Shown: positions 1-8,392 of the stretch, one piece after another | How the letters are laid out: each line of letters opens with the position of its first letter | Numbering within the stretch: the first letter of the stretch is position 1 | NCBI GenBank assembly: GCA_964628285.1 | Contig: CAZVNP010000030.1 | Span: 1-35,879 of the forward strand | Origin: JAPLDP01 sp964628285 | GTDB taxonomy: Bacteria; Bacteroidota; Bacteroidia; Bacteroidales; JAGONC01 | Length of the DNA: 35,879 nt | Direction: 5' to 3' | Translations under genes and position numbers: made by a program | Notes under the pieces: model-generated | What the model was told of the DNA's origin: nothing | Seen by the model: only the letters and a program-made list of their open reading frames with translations | Databases searched by the model: none

Positions 1-502
1 AAATATAAAATTTATTAGGATCAGTTCTCCCTGTTGTATAATAAAAATTTATTGAATAAAAAGGTTCCTGAGACGTTCCAATATTTCCCGTATAATTTAT
101 ACTTGAAACATAAAAATCATCATGGGAAGAACTTTCATAGTATTCAAAATCGATATAATTTCCATTTCGATCCTTTATTGTATCTACAAGCCATTGTAAA
201 TTATAATCATCATCAATACCTTCCGCTTCGATCCTTGAATTTTCTGTGCTTCCATATTTGATAATTTGACCGTCTTTTGTCCAAACCTCAAACCAATCAG
301 GATTAGTCATAGAAGAACTATGGCTTATTATTTTCGAGAAAGTCTCAATCTCGGTCCGGTATTCATGAGTCTCTTCATCTACCAGAATTAATCTGTTACC
401 GTCCAAAGCAAATTTGTCATTATCATCAAAATCCACTCCATCAATAAAATCTTCATGATAAAGATCCGTTCCCACCCTTGAAATACCCGATAAGCCAGTT
501 AA
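1..502 (-). pseudogene. SpvB/RHS-type toxin-shell protein fragment, cut by an insertion sequence
   Basis: The minus strand is open from about 502 to the window edge and reads LTGLSGISR, then a DGVDFDDNDKFALDG stretch, EYRTEIETFS, WTKDGQIIKYG and DRNGNYIDFEYY. These resemble the N-terminal SpvB domain found in TcB/RHS-like toxin-shell and large secreted proteins: a GLSxISR strand, a D/N-rich loop, then a TKDGxxxxYG strand. The 5' end is missing because the reading frame runs straight into the terminal repeat of the IS at 503-2167. On the far side of that IS an unrelated plus-strand gene begins, so the front of this gene is not in the window. The 3' end continues beyond position 1. I see the domain only, so a toxin role is inference. 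The coding strand is AT-rich, like the nearby secreted-protein genes and unlike the GC-rich housekeeping genes further on. Confidence 0.72.
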
Positions 503-504
503 AA

Positions 505-530
505 CCGTAATTCGTCAAATATTAGGCACA
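505..530. repeat. Left terminal inverted repeat of the IS1634-like element
   Basis: It begins CCGTAATTCG and ends TTAGGCACA. Read in reverse complement it matches 2140-2165 at all but three positions. It also encodes the last residues and the stop codon of the transposase. Confidence 0.8.
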
Positions 531-2050
531 GCATTAAAAGCTTCAAGTATTTCTTTTTGTTTTTTGGTTAGCTCTGTAATAATAACTTTTCCATTGTCAT
601 AAACTACGGCTTTGATTTTCTCCAGTTGAAGCAACATTTTTTCAAAACTGTACTCTTTGGTTAATTCGGCCTGTTTTAATATATTCATGATTTTCATTCG
701 GATAATAAGCGCTAAAAGGTTAATGAATACAATGCCTTTAAGCGTTTCATTTTTATGTACACCAGGTGTGGACAGCTCAAGGTCGTTTTTCAGGATATTA
801 AAACCGCGTTCGATCAGGTCTTTTTCTTTATACGCCGCCAGACAGCATTCCCAGTCATAGTCCCCACGATAGGCAATCAGGTATAATCCTTTCTTATTCA
901 ACACACGGGAAACGGCTTTGTCCTTTATCGTCACCTTCAGCTTGGCACTGGTGGTATCCAGGGAAAAGTATTCAAAGTGTTTGCCTGCTATTTCTGCGGC
1001 CTGCCTTCTCACACTTTTGTCAACCGTGAGCTTTTCCAACTCTTTTTTGATATCAACCAGCTTTCTGTAAAAATTATCCTTCTCCTGGGTAGCCCTGCCA
1101 GGATTATAATAGCAAAAACCTTTAAGGGTATGCGTTCCTGCGACGATATCAACCTCTTTGACAAAGAAGATATCACCGCCATATTTTTCAAGGTACTGCG
1201 TATGATCGATTTCCTTCCATACCCGGCTCATCAGTTGATTTACCTCTTTATACTTTTGAGGGACGGCTATCACAAAATCGGCATTTGCTTCTATCAGGTG
1301 GTTGATGTTTTCCAGACTGTAAAATCCCCTGTCCAGTATGATGGTAAAATATTTGATCCCGATGGCACTAAGCTTTTTTATCGTGTTGAAGAGGGTTTGG
1401 ACATCAGTGATACTTCCGGGATAAATCTCATAGGAAAGCGGTATACCTTCCTGTTTATCCAATATCACTGAGAGATTGATTTGGGGCAGATTATTATGAT
1501 CCCGGTTATAACCCCATTCAAGTAATTTGATTAGTTCACTGTAAGACGTCACGGAGGTGATATCATATAGAATGGTTCTCCGGCTCTCAAGTTGCCGGAC
1601 AAGGTAGGAGGCCAGCTTATCCTGCAGGCGGCTCTGGCCGATTTCGGTTAGCAATCTGCTTATACCACCTGAACTCAGGGGTAAGTCCCTGGTGTGGTGA
1701 TAAGGCCATGTGCTTTCATACCAGTCGGCCATATTTTGCATGGCAAGACCTCTTATCACCCTTCCATAACTGAGGGCTAAAACGGTTTTGGACCTGACTT
1801 TACCCAGTTCCTTCTCAAAGAACCTGTCCAGCTTATAATCCGTAATTACTTTTTCCACGGGTAAAAATTCACCGTACGAAAAGACATCTTTGACTTTCTT
1901 TTCCCTGACCCTGACAGGGTTACCATCCTGATTCTTACCCAGATAGGTACTTTTTTGACGAACTCTTTTCGTCTTGGGATCATAGTAAGGAGTGATTTGG
2001 TAAATATATTCAATCCCATTAATGATTTTGATGCGTTTGAATGGTTTCAT
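515..2050 (-). CDS. IS1634-like (IS4 superfamily) DDE transposase
   Basis: A 511-residue DDE transposase that would catalyse cut-and-paste movement of its own element. The catalytic residues are visible: Asp163 in LYDITSVTSYS, Asp240 in IILDRGFYS, and Glu414 in a YREK-type signature (Tyr407, Lys410 in place of Arg, Glu414, Lys421) with the IS4-superfamily spacing Y-2-R-3-E-6-K. The N-terminal 40 residues (VRQKSTYLG) resemble the beta-rich start of IS1634 transposases. The frame is uninterrupted and the length fits the family, so the enzyme is probably functional. The ATG is at 2048-2050, about 90 bp inside the right terminal repeat. The C terminus (NAVPNI) and stop codon overlap the left terminal repeat. 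Confidence 0.9.
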   Translation of the reverse strand: MKPFKRIKIINGIEYIYQITPYYDPKTKRVRQKSTYLGKNQDGNPVRVREKKVKDVFSYGEFLPVEKVITDYKLDRFFEKELGKVRSKTVLALSYGRVIRGLAMQNMADWYESTWPYHHTRDLPLSSGGISRLLTEIGQSRLQDKLASYLVRQLESRRTILYDITSVTSYSELIKLLEWGYNRDHNNLPQINLSVILDKQEGIPLSYEIYPGSITDVQTLFNTIKKLSAIGIKYFTIILDRGFYSLENINHLIEANADFVIAVPQKYKEVNQLMSRVWKEIDHTQYLEKYGGDIFFVKEVDIVAGTHTLKGFCYYNPGRATQEKDNFYRKLVDIKKELEKLTVDKSVRRQAAEIAGKHFEYFSLDTTSAKLKVTIKDKAVSRVLNKKGLYLIAYRGDYDWECCLAAYKEKDLIERGFNILKNDLELSTPGVHKNETLKGIVFINLLALIIRMKIMNILKQAELTKEYSFEKMLLQLEKIKAVVYDNGKVIITELTKKQKEILEAFNAVPNI

Positions 2051-2139
2051 AATTGCCTATTTAGGCACAAATATATAACACAATTTTACGCTTTCATTAA
2101 ATTGAGTCATAAAATTTTAAACAATTTTTTGTGAATAAG

Positions 2140-2165
2140 TGTGCCTAAAATGTGGCGAATTACGG
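2140..2165. repeat. Right terminal inverted repeat of the IS1634-like element
   Basis: It begins TGTGCCTAA and ends CGAATTACGG, mirroring 505-530. A GTG at 2141 inside the repeat could start translation of the truncated plus-strand reading frame that follows, giving an IS-supplied start. Confidence 0.8.
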
Positions 2166-3001
2166 TTCAACAGGCATTGGATCAAAGAGTAAATCCATTG
2201 ACAGAAGATCAGCGTTCCGAAATTGATCAGGGATGGTTTATCGCCGGGGCCAAAGAATCCCTCGAAGCACAACTGTCGAATTATAATGCACAAAGAAGCA
2301 GAGCTTTGTACAACATTATCAGGTATTACAATGATGACACCTTAAACTTTTCACCGGCCGACAGCACTATTGGAATTTTGCAAAATGTAAATGAACTATG
2401 GGCTAAGTACGCTATGGTTTGTGAGTATTATAGGAAAGGCGATTCGGCAGCGGTAATGAATACCTTGAATATTATTCCTGAGACCTTTAACCTTACAGAA
2501 AATGAAGCCTCTCAACATCAATTGTATGAAAATTATTTCAATGTTCTTTTACAATTGTCTTCGGTAAGCAAATCAATTTACGAAGCAGATTCTTCATCTG
2601 TTGCCGGATTATATTCTATATACAATGATGCGACCGGTCGCTTAAAAGCAAGTATACGTAGTGTACTTATGGTAATAGATACACTCACATATCATGAGCC
2701 TTACATCTTTCCGGATGAATTTAAATCGGGCAAAATCAGGCGCATACCTGTTAAAAAAATCTATGAAAAGAATGAAATGAAAATATTTCCAAATCCCACA
2801 AACAATTATGTTATTATTGAATATATGATTAAAGATATTAGTAATACGAAAGGATTTATCAATATATTTGATAATAATGGAAAATGTTTGGAGCATATAA
2901 CTCTGATTTATAATCATGATTATCTTGTTATTCCGTTTAGAGATTTGCCAAACGGCATCTATATCTGTAACTTTGTGGTGAATAACGAAATTGCCGACTA
3001 G
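2141..3001 (+). pseudogene. 3' end of a large type IX-secreted protein, cut by the IS and ending at a premature stop
   Basis: The frame opens at a GTG in the IS terminal repeat. Residues encoded from about 2166 are the tail of a bigger protein: a helical NPLTEDQRSEIDQ / GAKESLEAQLS region, then a Por-type C-terminal sorting domain starting at KIFPNPTNNYVIIEY and ending NGIYICNFVVNNEIAD. Such tails occur in very large Bacteroidota surface proteins; the front has been lost at the IS junction. The frame stops at TAG 2999-3001. Removing that stop adds EKLIISR and then TAA at 3023-3025, which is the ending seen in the related copy at 23270-23428 (DSEKLIISR, with TCG where this copy has TAG). The last strand of the sorting domain is therefore probably lost by a point mutation. 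It lies immediately upstream of the propeller protein at 3039. Confidence 0.75.
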
Positions 3002-4591
3002 GAAAAACTGATCATTTCACGATAAATTATTGAAGCCGGTGAAAAAAGTATTATTTCGCATATTTATCTTTTTGATTCTTTTACAGTTTGGGAATACCGG
3101 TCATTCCCAGTATGTTTATTTTAATAAAAGATATTATCTTAATGAACCGGATATATGGAGTTCAGCAAAGGATATTATTGAGATTGAAGATGGGTATGTA
3201 GTGGTAGGTGCAACAGGTGATTCGTTAAATTATTATTGGAATCGTATCGGTGTCATGAAAATGGATTTTCAGGGAAATCAATTATGGGCAAGATCTTTTG
3301 GCGATACAATTGCTACATACTTCAGCGGTTATCCTGGATCCTTATGTCGAAACAATAGTAATTGTTTTTTTATAGCCGGGGCTAAACAATACTATAATCC
3401 AAACACATATAATGTAGGCCTGTTGCTTAAATTAAATAACTATTGGGATATCATATGGATTAAGGAATATTCATGGGATTATATTTCGCCTCCAGATACA
3501 TCGATCCATTTTAATCAAATGAAAATTTGTGAAAATAATGATTTGGTATTTTGTGGAACTTTTAACGATGATAATATCGGATGTAAATTTCTTTTACTCA
3601 GAACGGATAGCTTGGGGAATACCAAATGGCTTAAAACATATGGTTATGGAGGCACGACATTAAACAATGCTTATTCCGTAATACAAACTACTGATAGTGG
3701 TTTTGCTATTGGCGGGTATAAATATACTCCCGGGCAGCCTGAATCTGGAAATCCCATTGTTATCAAGACCGATAGCCTGGGAAATCAGCAATGGATGAAA
3801 AATTTGGGAGGACCTTATGTTGATTATATAGCCAGAGTGTGTAATTCTATGGAAGGAAACATATTAGTTGGCACTTGCTATTCCGACTCAATGTTTTCTA
3901 ATGATGAGGCATATAGCAGAATTAATATAGTTAATATTGATAATCAGGGTAATGTTTTATGGAATAAAAAATATGGGGCCAGCAGGCACCATAATTACCT
4001 GTTAAATATCATTACGTTGCATGACGGTTCGATCGTTGCAACCGGTTCCATCGCAACAGAAAGCCCCGATTTTTCGGGATGGATATTGAAAGTGACCGGC
4101 GAAGGTGACAGTTTATGGTACCGGGAATATATATATCTAAGTGGTAGTGGAAGCTCAAACTATTTGAGCGATGTCATTGAGACAAGTGATAATGGTTTCC
4201 TGGTTTGTGGTAAAGTTTTTCCTATGCGACCCGATACCGGCATTCAGGATGCCTGGGTGATCAAGTTGGACAGCATGGGATATGATACCCCCGGATGTGC
4301 GCCCGTACAGGTAAAACCGGTTGAATTCGCCGGAAAAGAGGGACTGAAGATATATCCTAACCCTTCAAGCTCTGTAATAAATTTCGAGTTTGTGGCTGCA
4401 AATAAAAGGAAAGGTTCATTTATCGAGATATTTGATCTCTTTGGGAGAAAAATAAAAGAAATGGAAGTCCCGGCAGGTGAAAACAAAGTCATTCTTAACA
4501 TTGAAAGCTGGCGCAAAGGTTTATATCTGGCACGGGTCAGATATGGAGAGGACCGGATAAAAAATGTAAAAATTGTTGTTCAATGATTTAC
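2867..4591. repeat. Copy 1 of a 1.7-kb segmental duplication
   Basis: The segment carries the last part of a sorting domain (FDNNGKCL onward) and the whole propeller gene. It recurs at 23270-24978. Similarity starts abruptly at TTTGATAATAATGG and ends just after the propeller stop codon (CAATGATTT), after which the flanks differ. Copy 2 lacks 15 bp encoding VIQTT. Confidence 0.85.
3039..4586 (+). CDS. Secreted beta-propeller-like protein with type IX sorting domain (copy 1)
   Basis: An exported protein of about 515 residues with no known enzymatic role. It begins with a signal peptide (KKVLFRIFIFLILLQFGNTGHSQ). Residues 25-420 hold at least six repeats of the form DSLGNTKWLKTYG, each followed by a TTDSGFAIGG-like strand, as expected of a beta-propeller. 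The last 80 residues are a Por/type IX sorting domain (LKIYPNPSSS ... FDLFGRKIKE ... GLYLARVRYG ... KIVVQ), predicting outer-membrane passage and surface attachment. The frame can start at TTG 3030 or GTG 3039. I prefer GTG because it puts Lys-Lys right before the hydrophobic core. A second copy lies at 23442-24974. It follows the broken secreted protein by a few bases and may once have shared its transcript. Confidence 0.85.
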   Translation: MKKVLFRIFIFLILLQFGNTGHSQYVYFNKRYYLNEPDIWSSAKDIIEIEDGYVVVGATGDSLNYYWNRIGVMKMDFQGNQLWARSFGDTIATYFSGYPGSLCRNNSNCFFIAGAKQYYNPNTYNVGLLLKLNNYWDIIWIKEYSWDYISPPDTSIHFNQMKICENNDLVFCGTFNDDNIGCKFLLLRTDSLGNTKWLKTYGYGGTTLNNAYSVIQTTDSGFAIGGYKYTPGQPESGNPIVIKTDSLGNQQWMKNLGGPYVDYIARVCNSMEGNILVGTCYSDSMFSNDEAYSRINIVNIDNQGNVLWNKKYGASRHHNYLLNIITLHDGSIVATGSIATESPDFSGWILKVTGEGDSLWYREYIYLSGSGSSNYLSDVIETSDNGFLVCGKVFPMRPDTGIQDAWVIKLDSMGYDTPGCAPVQVKPVEFAGKEGLKIYPNPSSSVINFEFVAANKRKGSFIEIFDLFGRKIKEMEVPAGENKVILNIESWRKGLYLARVRYGEDRIKNVKIVVQ

Positions 4592-4612
4592 ACCAAAATA
4601 TTGAAAAGCAAA

Positions 4613-5790
4613 TTAAATGTTCTCCAACTCTTCTTCATAGTGCTCGCTAAAATGTTCATTCATCGAGGCTTCTTTTATAGCCTTTCGATCACTTCGTACA
4701 TATAGATAACGGTCATCTTTCCCGGCTTTTGATACCCGGCGAACTTCAATTGGATGTTCCCGTTGGTCATGCAGTGTTATAACCTTTTCCCCTGCAATTT
4801 CGTGATCTTTGAGCTTGGAACGGTTCACACAAACATACTGATACTGCTTCGATTTTAACATCGCCAGGTTCTCATCCGTTTCTATCCCGGCATCAATGAC
4901 TATAACCGGCTTTCTGCCTGTTGACGATGTTCTTGCCGATAATTGATCTACTATGTCTGACAGTGTTTTACAATCGGCTATGTTGCCTCGAAAAATTTTA
5001 CTGTATTTTATAAAACCTTCAACATTCACCACTAACGCCAATGCATCTAATTTTGAATCATTCCTCTTTTTTTTACTCTTGTAAAATTTTGCCAGTTTGC
5101 TCCCATCCTTCCTGCCTTCAAAATAGGTGTTGGTCAAATCACTCAATATAATCTTATCTTCCAGATCAAATAACTCACTTGTTCTGAGAGACAGATATTC
5201 TTCAAGACCTTCTTTTACCTTATATAACATACTGCCGGCACGGTATAAATGAAACCTGCTGATCTTGACAGGATCCAGATCAAATAATTCAGCCACTGCC
5301 GAATTATCCTGTATCCATTGTGCCGTTTTATGTTCGGAGGCCGGACAGGTCGCCTTACTTATTATATGTAACAAGGCGGTCTTTATTTGTGAGTCATCCC
5401 ATCCACAATTCTTTAAATATGTTCCGATCCCCAATTCTTCTATGGTTTGCCAGCATAACTACTCACATCCTATTTCACAGGCATCTTCCATGGTAACACT
5501 TGAAATATCTACCTGATGATATTCCCTTTCTTGTTGCTTTTTTCCTGTCAGATTCTGCTTTCTGAATAGGATGACTTTCCAGTCCCTTACGTTTTATCTG
5601 CTCATAATAATGACGGGCAAGTTTTTCAATTTGAGCAGGTAACATTGAGCTGAATAAGGTTTGCCCACCCTTCATCAGTTGCTCGATACGATCGGCTGAC
5701 AGTTTCTTTTGCTCATTGGTCTGCAATTCCTCAAGCTTTCCAAGGAATAGGAACGTTTGATCAACAGTGATTTCTGATTTGCAAATTATC
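4613..5790 (-). pseudogene. Decayed IS1634-family transposase (second type)
   Basis: Two adjoining frames encode one broken IS1634-family transposase, distinct from the intact one at 515. From 5790 down, the frame reads EITVDQTFLFLGKLEELQTNEQKK and continues to a stop near 5475. Near 5515-5525 the frame shifts, and the second frame reads VDISSVTMEDACEIG, then an in-frame TAG at about 5460 where the family has Trp (family pattern EWLCYQ, here E-stop-LCWQ). It then continues through TIEELGIGTYLKNCGW to 4613. Asp residues of the catalytic core are visible in LSDLTNTYFEG and VIDAGIETDEN. The protein ends early (EEELENI), before the usual last third. Both ends plus two internal lesions make it non-functional. 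No terminal repeats were found. Confidence 0.85.
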
Positions 5791-5799
5791 TAATCATTT

Positions 5800-6118
5800 T
5801 CTGGGACTACAAATCGATTTTAAAAAATTATATATCTCATAATCAATATGATATATTTTTCGAAGTCGGAAATTTATCTATATTTTGCTTTTTTTAGGTC
5901 CCTTTTCGGGGTGAAAAGCTTAAGTTGGATTAAGGCGTTTCACTTAAATTTGTTTTTCTAAAACATAAAAAGCATAGTGGAAAGAATGTAACGATGTAAC
6001 GACGTATCGAAGTAACGAAATAAGATTTATTGACAATATGACAATATGACAATATAGCAATATAACAATTGAACAATAGAACCATTGATTTTTCGAGCTA
6101 CGGCGCCATTTCCCAGTG
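5800..6118. other. AT-rich gene-free stretch with short tandem repeats
   Basis: No convincing gene. It contains GTAACGA-like 7-bp words at about 5988-6022 and an ACAATATG 8-bp array at about 6031-6080, both imperfect. It separates the decayed mobile region from the envelope gene block. Confidence 0.6.
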
Positions 6119-7381
6119 TCATCCGCCGGCTTTCCGCTCCCTGATATCCGTTCCCGCGGGGCTCTGGAACACTTTCAGATCGAAGTAATAGATGGCGGCG
6201 AGGAGGTGGTTGATGATCCCGGCCTGTATCTCCTCGTAGGTTTTCCATTCCTGTATCTTGCTGAAGGCATATATCTCGACGGGCAGGCCTGTGTCGGTGG
6301 GATGAAGGTGGCGTACCATCAGCGTGTGGTCAAGGCTGATATCCTCATTATGCATCAGGTACTCCTTCATGTAGACGATGAAGAGGTTAAGGTTGGTGAG
6401 CGTGAACTCCTGGACGTGGTCCACGGGATCGCCCTCGAGGAGGGTGTGGTGCCTGTCCATGGCGGACCGGTTGGTTTCGATAAACTCTTGCAGATAAGGA
6501 TTGCGTGAGAAGCGTTTAAGCATATCGGGCGAGCAGAAGCGGATGGTGGTCATGTCGACATTTATGGCGCGTTTGATGCGGCGCACACCCGACTCCTCCA
6601 TGCCGCGCCAGTTCTGGAAAGCGTCGGAGACTAAGCTGTAGGTCGGGATGGTAGTGATGGTGTTGTCGAAGTTCTTCACTTTTACCGTGGTGAGGGTGAC
6701 GTCGATGACGGTGCCGTCGGCACCGTATTTGGCCATAGTGATCCAGTCGCCTGTCCGCAGCATGTCGTTGGCGGCGAGCTGGATGCCGCTCACAAAACCC
6801 AGGATGCTGTCTCTGAAGATCAGGAGGAGGACCGCTGACGCGGCACCCAGACCGGCCAGCAGGGCGAGGGGTGACCTGTTAACGAGCAGGGCGATGAAAA
6901 GAATACCGGCGATGGTGTACACGATGATCTTGACAATCTGGATATACCCTCTGATGGACCGTATCTTCGACATCTCATAGGTCTGGTAGATATCCTCTGC
7001 CGCTTTCAGGAACGAATTGATGACCCAGACCAGAACCACCAGACCGTATATCTTCACCAGCAACATCGTTACCTTCAGCGTTACCGGGTTATCTTGAAAG
7101 ATCATTGGCAGCAGCAGGTAAAAGATGTACCCCGGAATAAAATAGCTCAGCCTTCCGAAGAAATGGTTCTTGACGAGATAATCATCCCACTTGGTTTTGG
7201 TTTTTTTTGCCACGGAGTGAATGATATACACGACGATGATCTTCACGATATGGTAGGCGATAACAGCCAACAGGATGACGGCTCCTATCTCGATCAGCTT
7301 CAGGAAGAACATGACAAAATTACCACTGAGCCCATACCGGTTTAACCATTCACGGATCAGTTCTTCGAATCGCAGAAACAT
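6119..7381 (-). CDS. MscS-family mechanosensitive channel (YbdG-like)
   Basis: A 420-residue inner-membrane channel that would open under membrane tension and release solutes during hypo-osmotic shock. Five hydrophobic segments are visible: about 25-55, 78-95, 103-125, 148-167 and the pore helix 170-190. The pore region (LALLAGLGAASAVLLLIFRDSILGFVSGIQL) has the Gly/Ala packing of MscS TM3. It is followed by the beta domain motif GDWITMAKYGADGTVIDVTLTTVKVKNFDNT. Length and the long C-terminal cytoplasmic part match the YbdG/MscM type (about 415 residues) rather than short MscS. The gene lies 108 bp after the lipid kinase gene on the same strand and has its own -7 box at 7436-7443. Its leader holds an AAATTAGC tandem array. 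Confidence 0.93.
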   Translation of the reverse strand: MFLRFEELIREWLNRYGLSGNFVMFFLKLIEIGAVILLAVIAYHIVKIIVVYIIHSVAKKTKTKWDDYLVKNHFFGRLSYFIPGYIFYLLLPMIFQDNPVTLKVTMLLVKIYGLVVLVWVINSFLKAAEDIYQTYEMSKIRSIRGYIQIVKIIVYTIAGILFIALLVNRSPLALLAGLGAASAVLLLIFRDSILGFVSGIQLAANDMLRTGDWITMAKYGADGTVIDVTLTTVKVKNFDNTITTIPTYSLVSDAFQNWRGMEESGVRRIKRAINVDMTTIRFCSPDMLKRFSRNPYLQEFIETNRSAMDRHHTLLEGDPVDHVQEFTLTNLNLFIVYMKEYLMHNEDISLDHTLMVRHLHPTDTGLPVEIYAFSKIQEWKTYEEIQAGIINHLLAAIYYFDLKVFQSPAGTDIRERKAGG

Positions 7382-7388
7382 GGGTGGT

Positions 7389-7427
7389 TAATTAGCTGAT
7401 TAGCAAATTAGCAAATTAGCAAATTAG
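7389..7427. repeat. AAATTAGC 8-bp tandem repeat in the MscS leader
   Basis: Three to four near-perfect copies of an 8-bp unit lie between the -7 box and the start codon, so they would be in the mRNA leader. Copy-number change could alter leader length. Confidence 0.7.
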
Positions 7428-7435
7428 TATAGGTG

Positions 7436-7443
7436 CAAAGATA
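7436..7443 (-). promoter_or_regulatory. Putative Bacteroidota -7 box of the MscS gene
   Basis: On the minus strand this reads TATCTTTG, matching TAnnTTTG. It lies about 55 bp upstream of the MscS start, so this gene may be transcribed separately from the kinase gene. No clear -33 element was found. Confidence 0.45.
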
Positions 7444-7489
7444 GGTCATTCGGATAATAATCCCAAACATGGAACGCAGATCACTCGGA

Positions 7490-8392
7490 TCAGGGGACGA
7501 TGACGTTGAGCGACAAGGGATCGACTTTAATGATCAGGTCTTTCTGCAGCTTGACGTGTTCACCGTCGATGTTGACGATTTTCCCTTTCTTTCTCGACAG
7601 GCTTATTTCTTTCCCTTTGAGAATAGTGATGTCGCTGCTTTGATCTATTTTTTTCAGGAACATGAGGTTGGCCAGGAACACCACACGTGCCAAGGGGACT
7701 TTGCGGATGATGCAGACATCGATAAGGCCGTCGTCCACTTCGGCGTGGGGCGCTATGGAGGCGTTATAGCCGAATTGGTTCGAGTTGGCGAAGCTGATAA
7801 AGAGAGCCTTTTCTTTATATTTCTCCCCGTCGACGGTGATTTTATATTTTTTGGGTTTATAGTTGACATATTCCTTCAATATGATCTTGAAATAGGTCTG
7901 GAAGCCTCTTTTTTTAGCTTTCTCATATTCTTTGGCCACCAGGGCATCGAAACCGACGCCGGCGATGCTGATGCACAGCTCGCCGTTGATCCTGATGGTG
8001 TCGATCTTTTTGATCTTGCATTGATTGATCACCTCGATGGCCTTGCTGATGCGGAAAGGTATCTGCAGATGATGCGCCAGTCCGTTTCCTGAGCCGGCGG
8101 GTATGATACCCAGTGCCGTGTTGCTGCCGATGATCCCTTTGGCCACTTCATTCAGCGAGCCGTCGCCGCCAACGGTGACGATCATAGCCACCTTATCCCT
8201 GGCCGCCTGGCGGCTGATCTCGGTAGCATGGCATGGCCTTTCGGTGTATACGATGCGGTAATGGTATTTACCCTCGTCAAGGTGAATCCTGATCATTTCT
8301 TCCACCCTCTGTTTACTGCCCGCACCGGATGCCGGATTGATAATGATGACAGCCTCTTTCTTCGATGGAGATACCGTATCCATAAGGTTCAT
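7490..8392 (-). CDS. Diacylglycerol kinase-family lipid kinase (DagK/YegS-like)
   Basis: A 300-residue soluble kinase that phosphorylates a lipid alcohol, most likely diacylglycerol to phosphatidic acid, at the inner face of the membrane. Visible motifs are IIINPASGAGSK (residues 17-27), the nucleotide-binding GGDGSLNEV (75-83) and PAGSGNGLAHHL (98-109), followed by GVGFDALVAKEYEKAK and the C-terminal DGEHV strand; all belong to the DAGK catalytic fold. Its start overlaps the stop of the upstream sulfatase-fold gene by 4 bp (ATGA), so the two are translationally coupled. Enzymes of the LtaS/MdoB group release diacylglycerol from phosphatidylglycerol, so a kinase that returns it to phospholipid synthesis is a sensible partner. 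Substrate is inferred; YegS-like enzymes can differ. Confidence 0.9.
   Translation of the reverse strand: MNLMDTVSPSKKEAVIIINPASGAGSKQRVEEMIRIHLDEGKYHYRIVYTERPCHATEISRQAARDKVAMIVTVGGDGSLNEVAKGIIGSNTALGIIPAGSGNGLAHHLQIPFRISKAIEVINQCKIKKIDTIRINGELCISIAGVGFDALVAKEYEKAKKRGFQTYFKIILKEYVNYKPKKYKITVDGEKYKEKALFISFANSNQFGYNASIAPHAEVDDGLIDVCIIRKVPLARVVFLANLMFLKKIDQSSDITILKGKEISLSRKKGKIVNIDGEHVKLQKDLIIKVDPLSLNVIVP

Larger units (their letters stand above)
503..2167 (-). mobile_element. Intact IS1634/IS4-superfamily insertion sequence, about 1.66 kb
   Basis: Imperfect terminal inverted repeats of about 26 bp lie at 505-530 and 2140-2165 (shared core CCGTAATTCG on the left, CGAATTACGG on the right; 3 mismatches). 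They could extend 2 bp outward (AA/TT). They bracket one full-length transposase gene, whose stop codon lies inside the left repeat. No convincing target-site duplication is visible: the left flank ends CAGTTAA and the right flank starts CAACAGG. The two flanks also encode unrelated broken genes on opposite strands. This suggests a rearrangement through the element after insertion rather than a simple insertion. Confidence 0.85.

Noticed and set aside
34..261. Plus-strand open frame of 75 codons at the left edge
   Set aside because: Antisense to the SpvB-like fragment; Asn/His/Tyr-rich without a domain.
5988..6080. Short repeats considered as a CRISPR remnant
   Set aside because: Units are 7-8 bp with no spacers; this is a tandem repeat, not a CRISPR.
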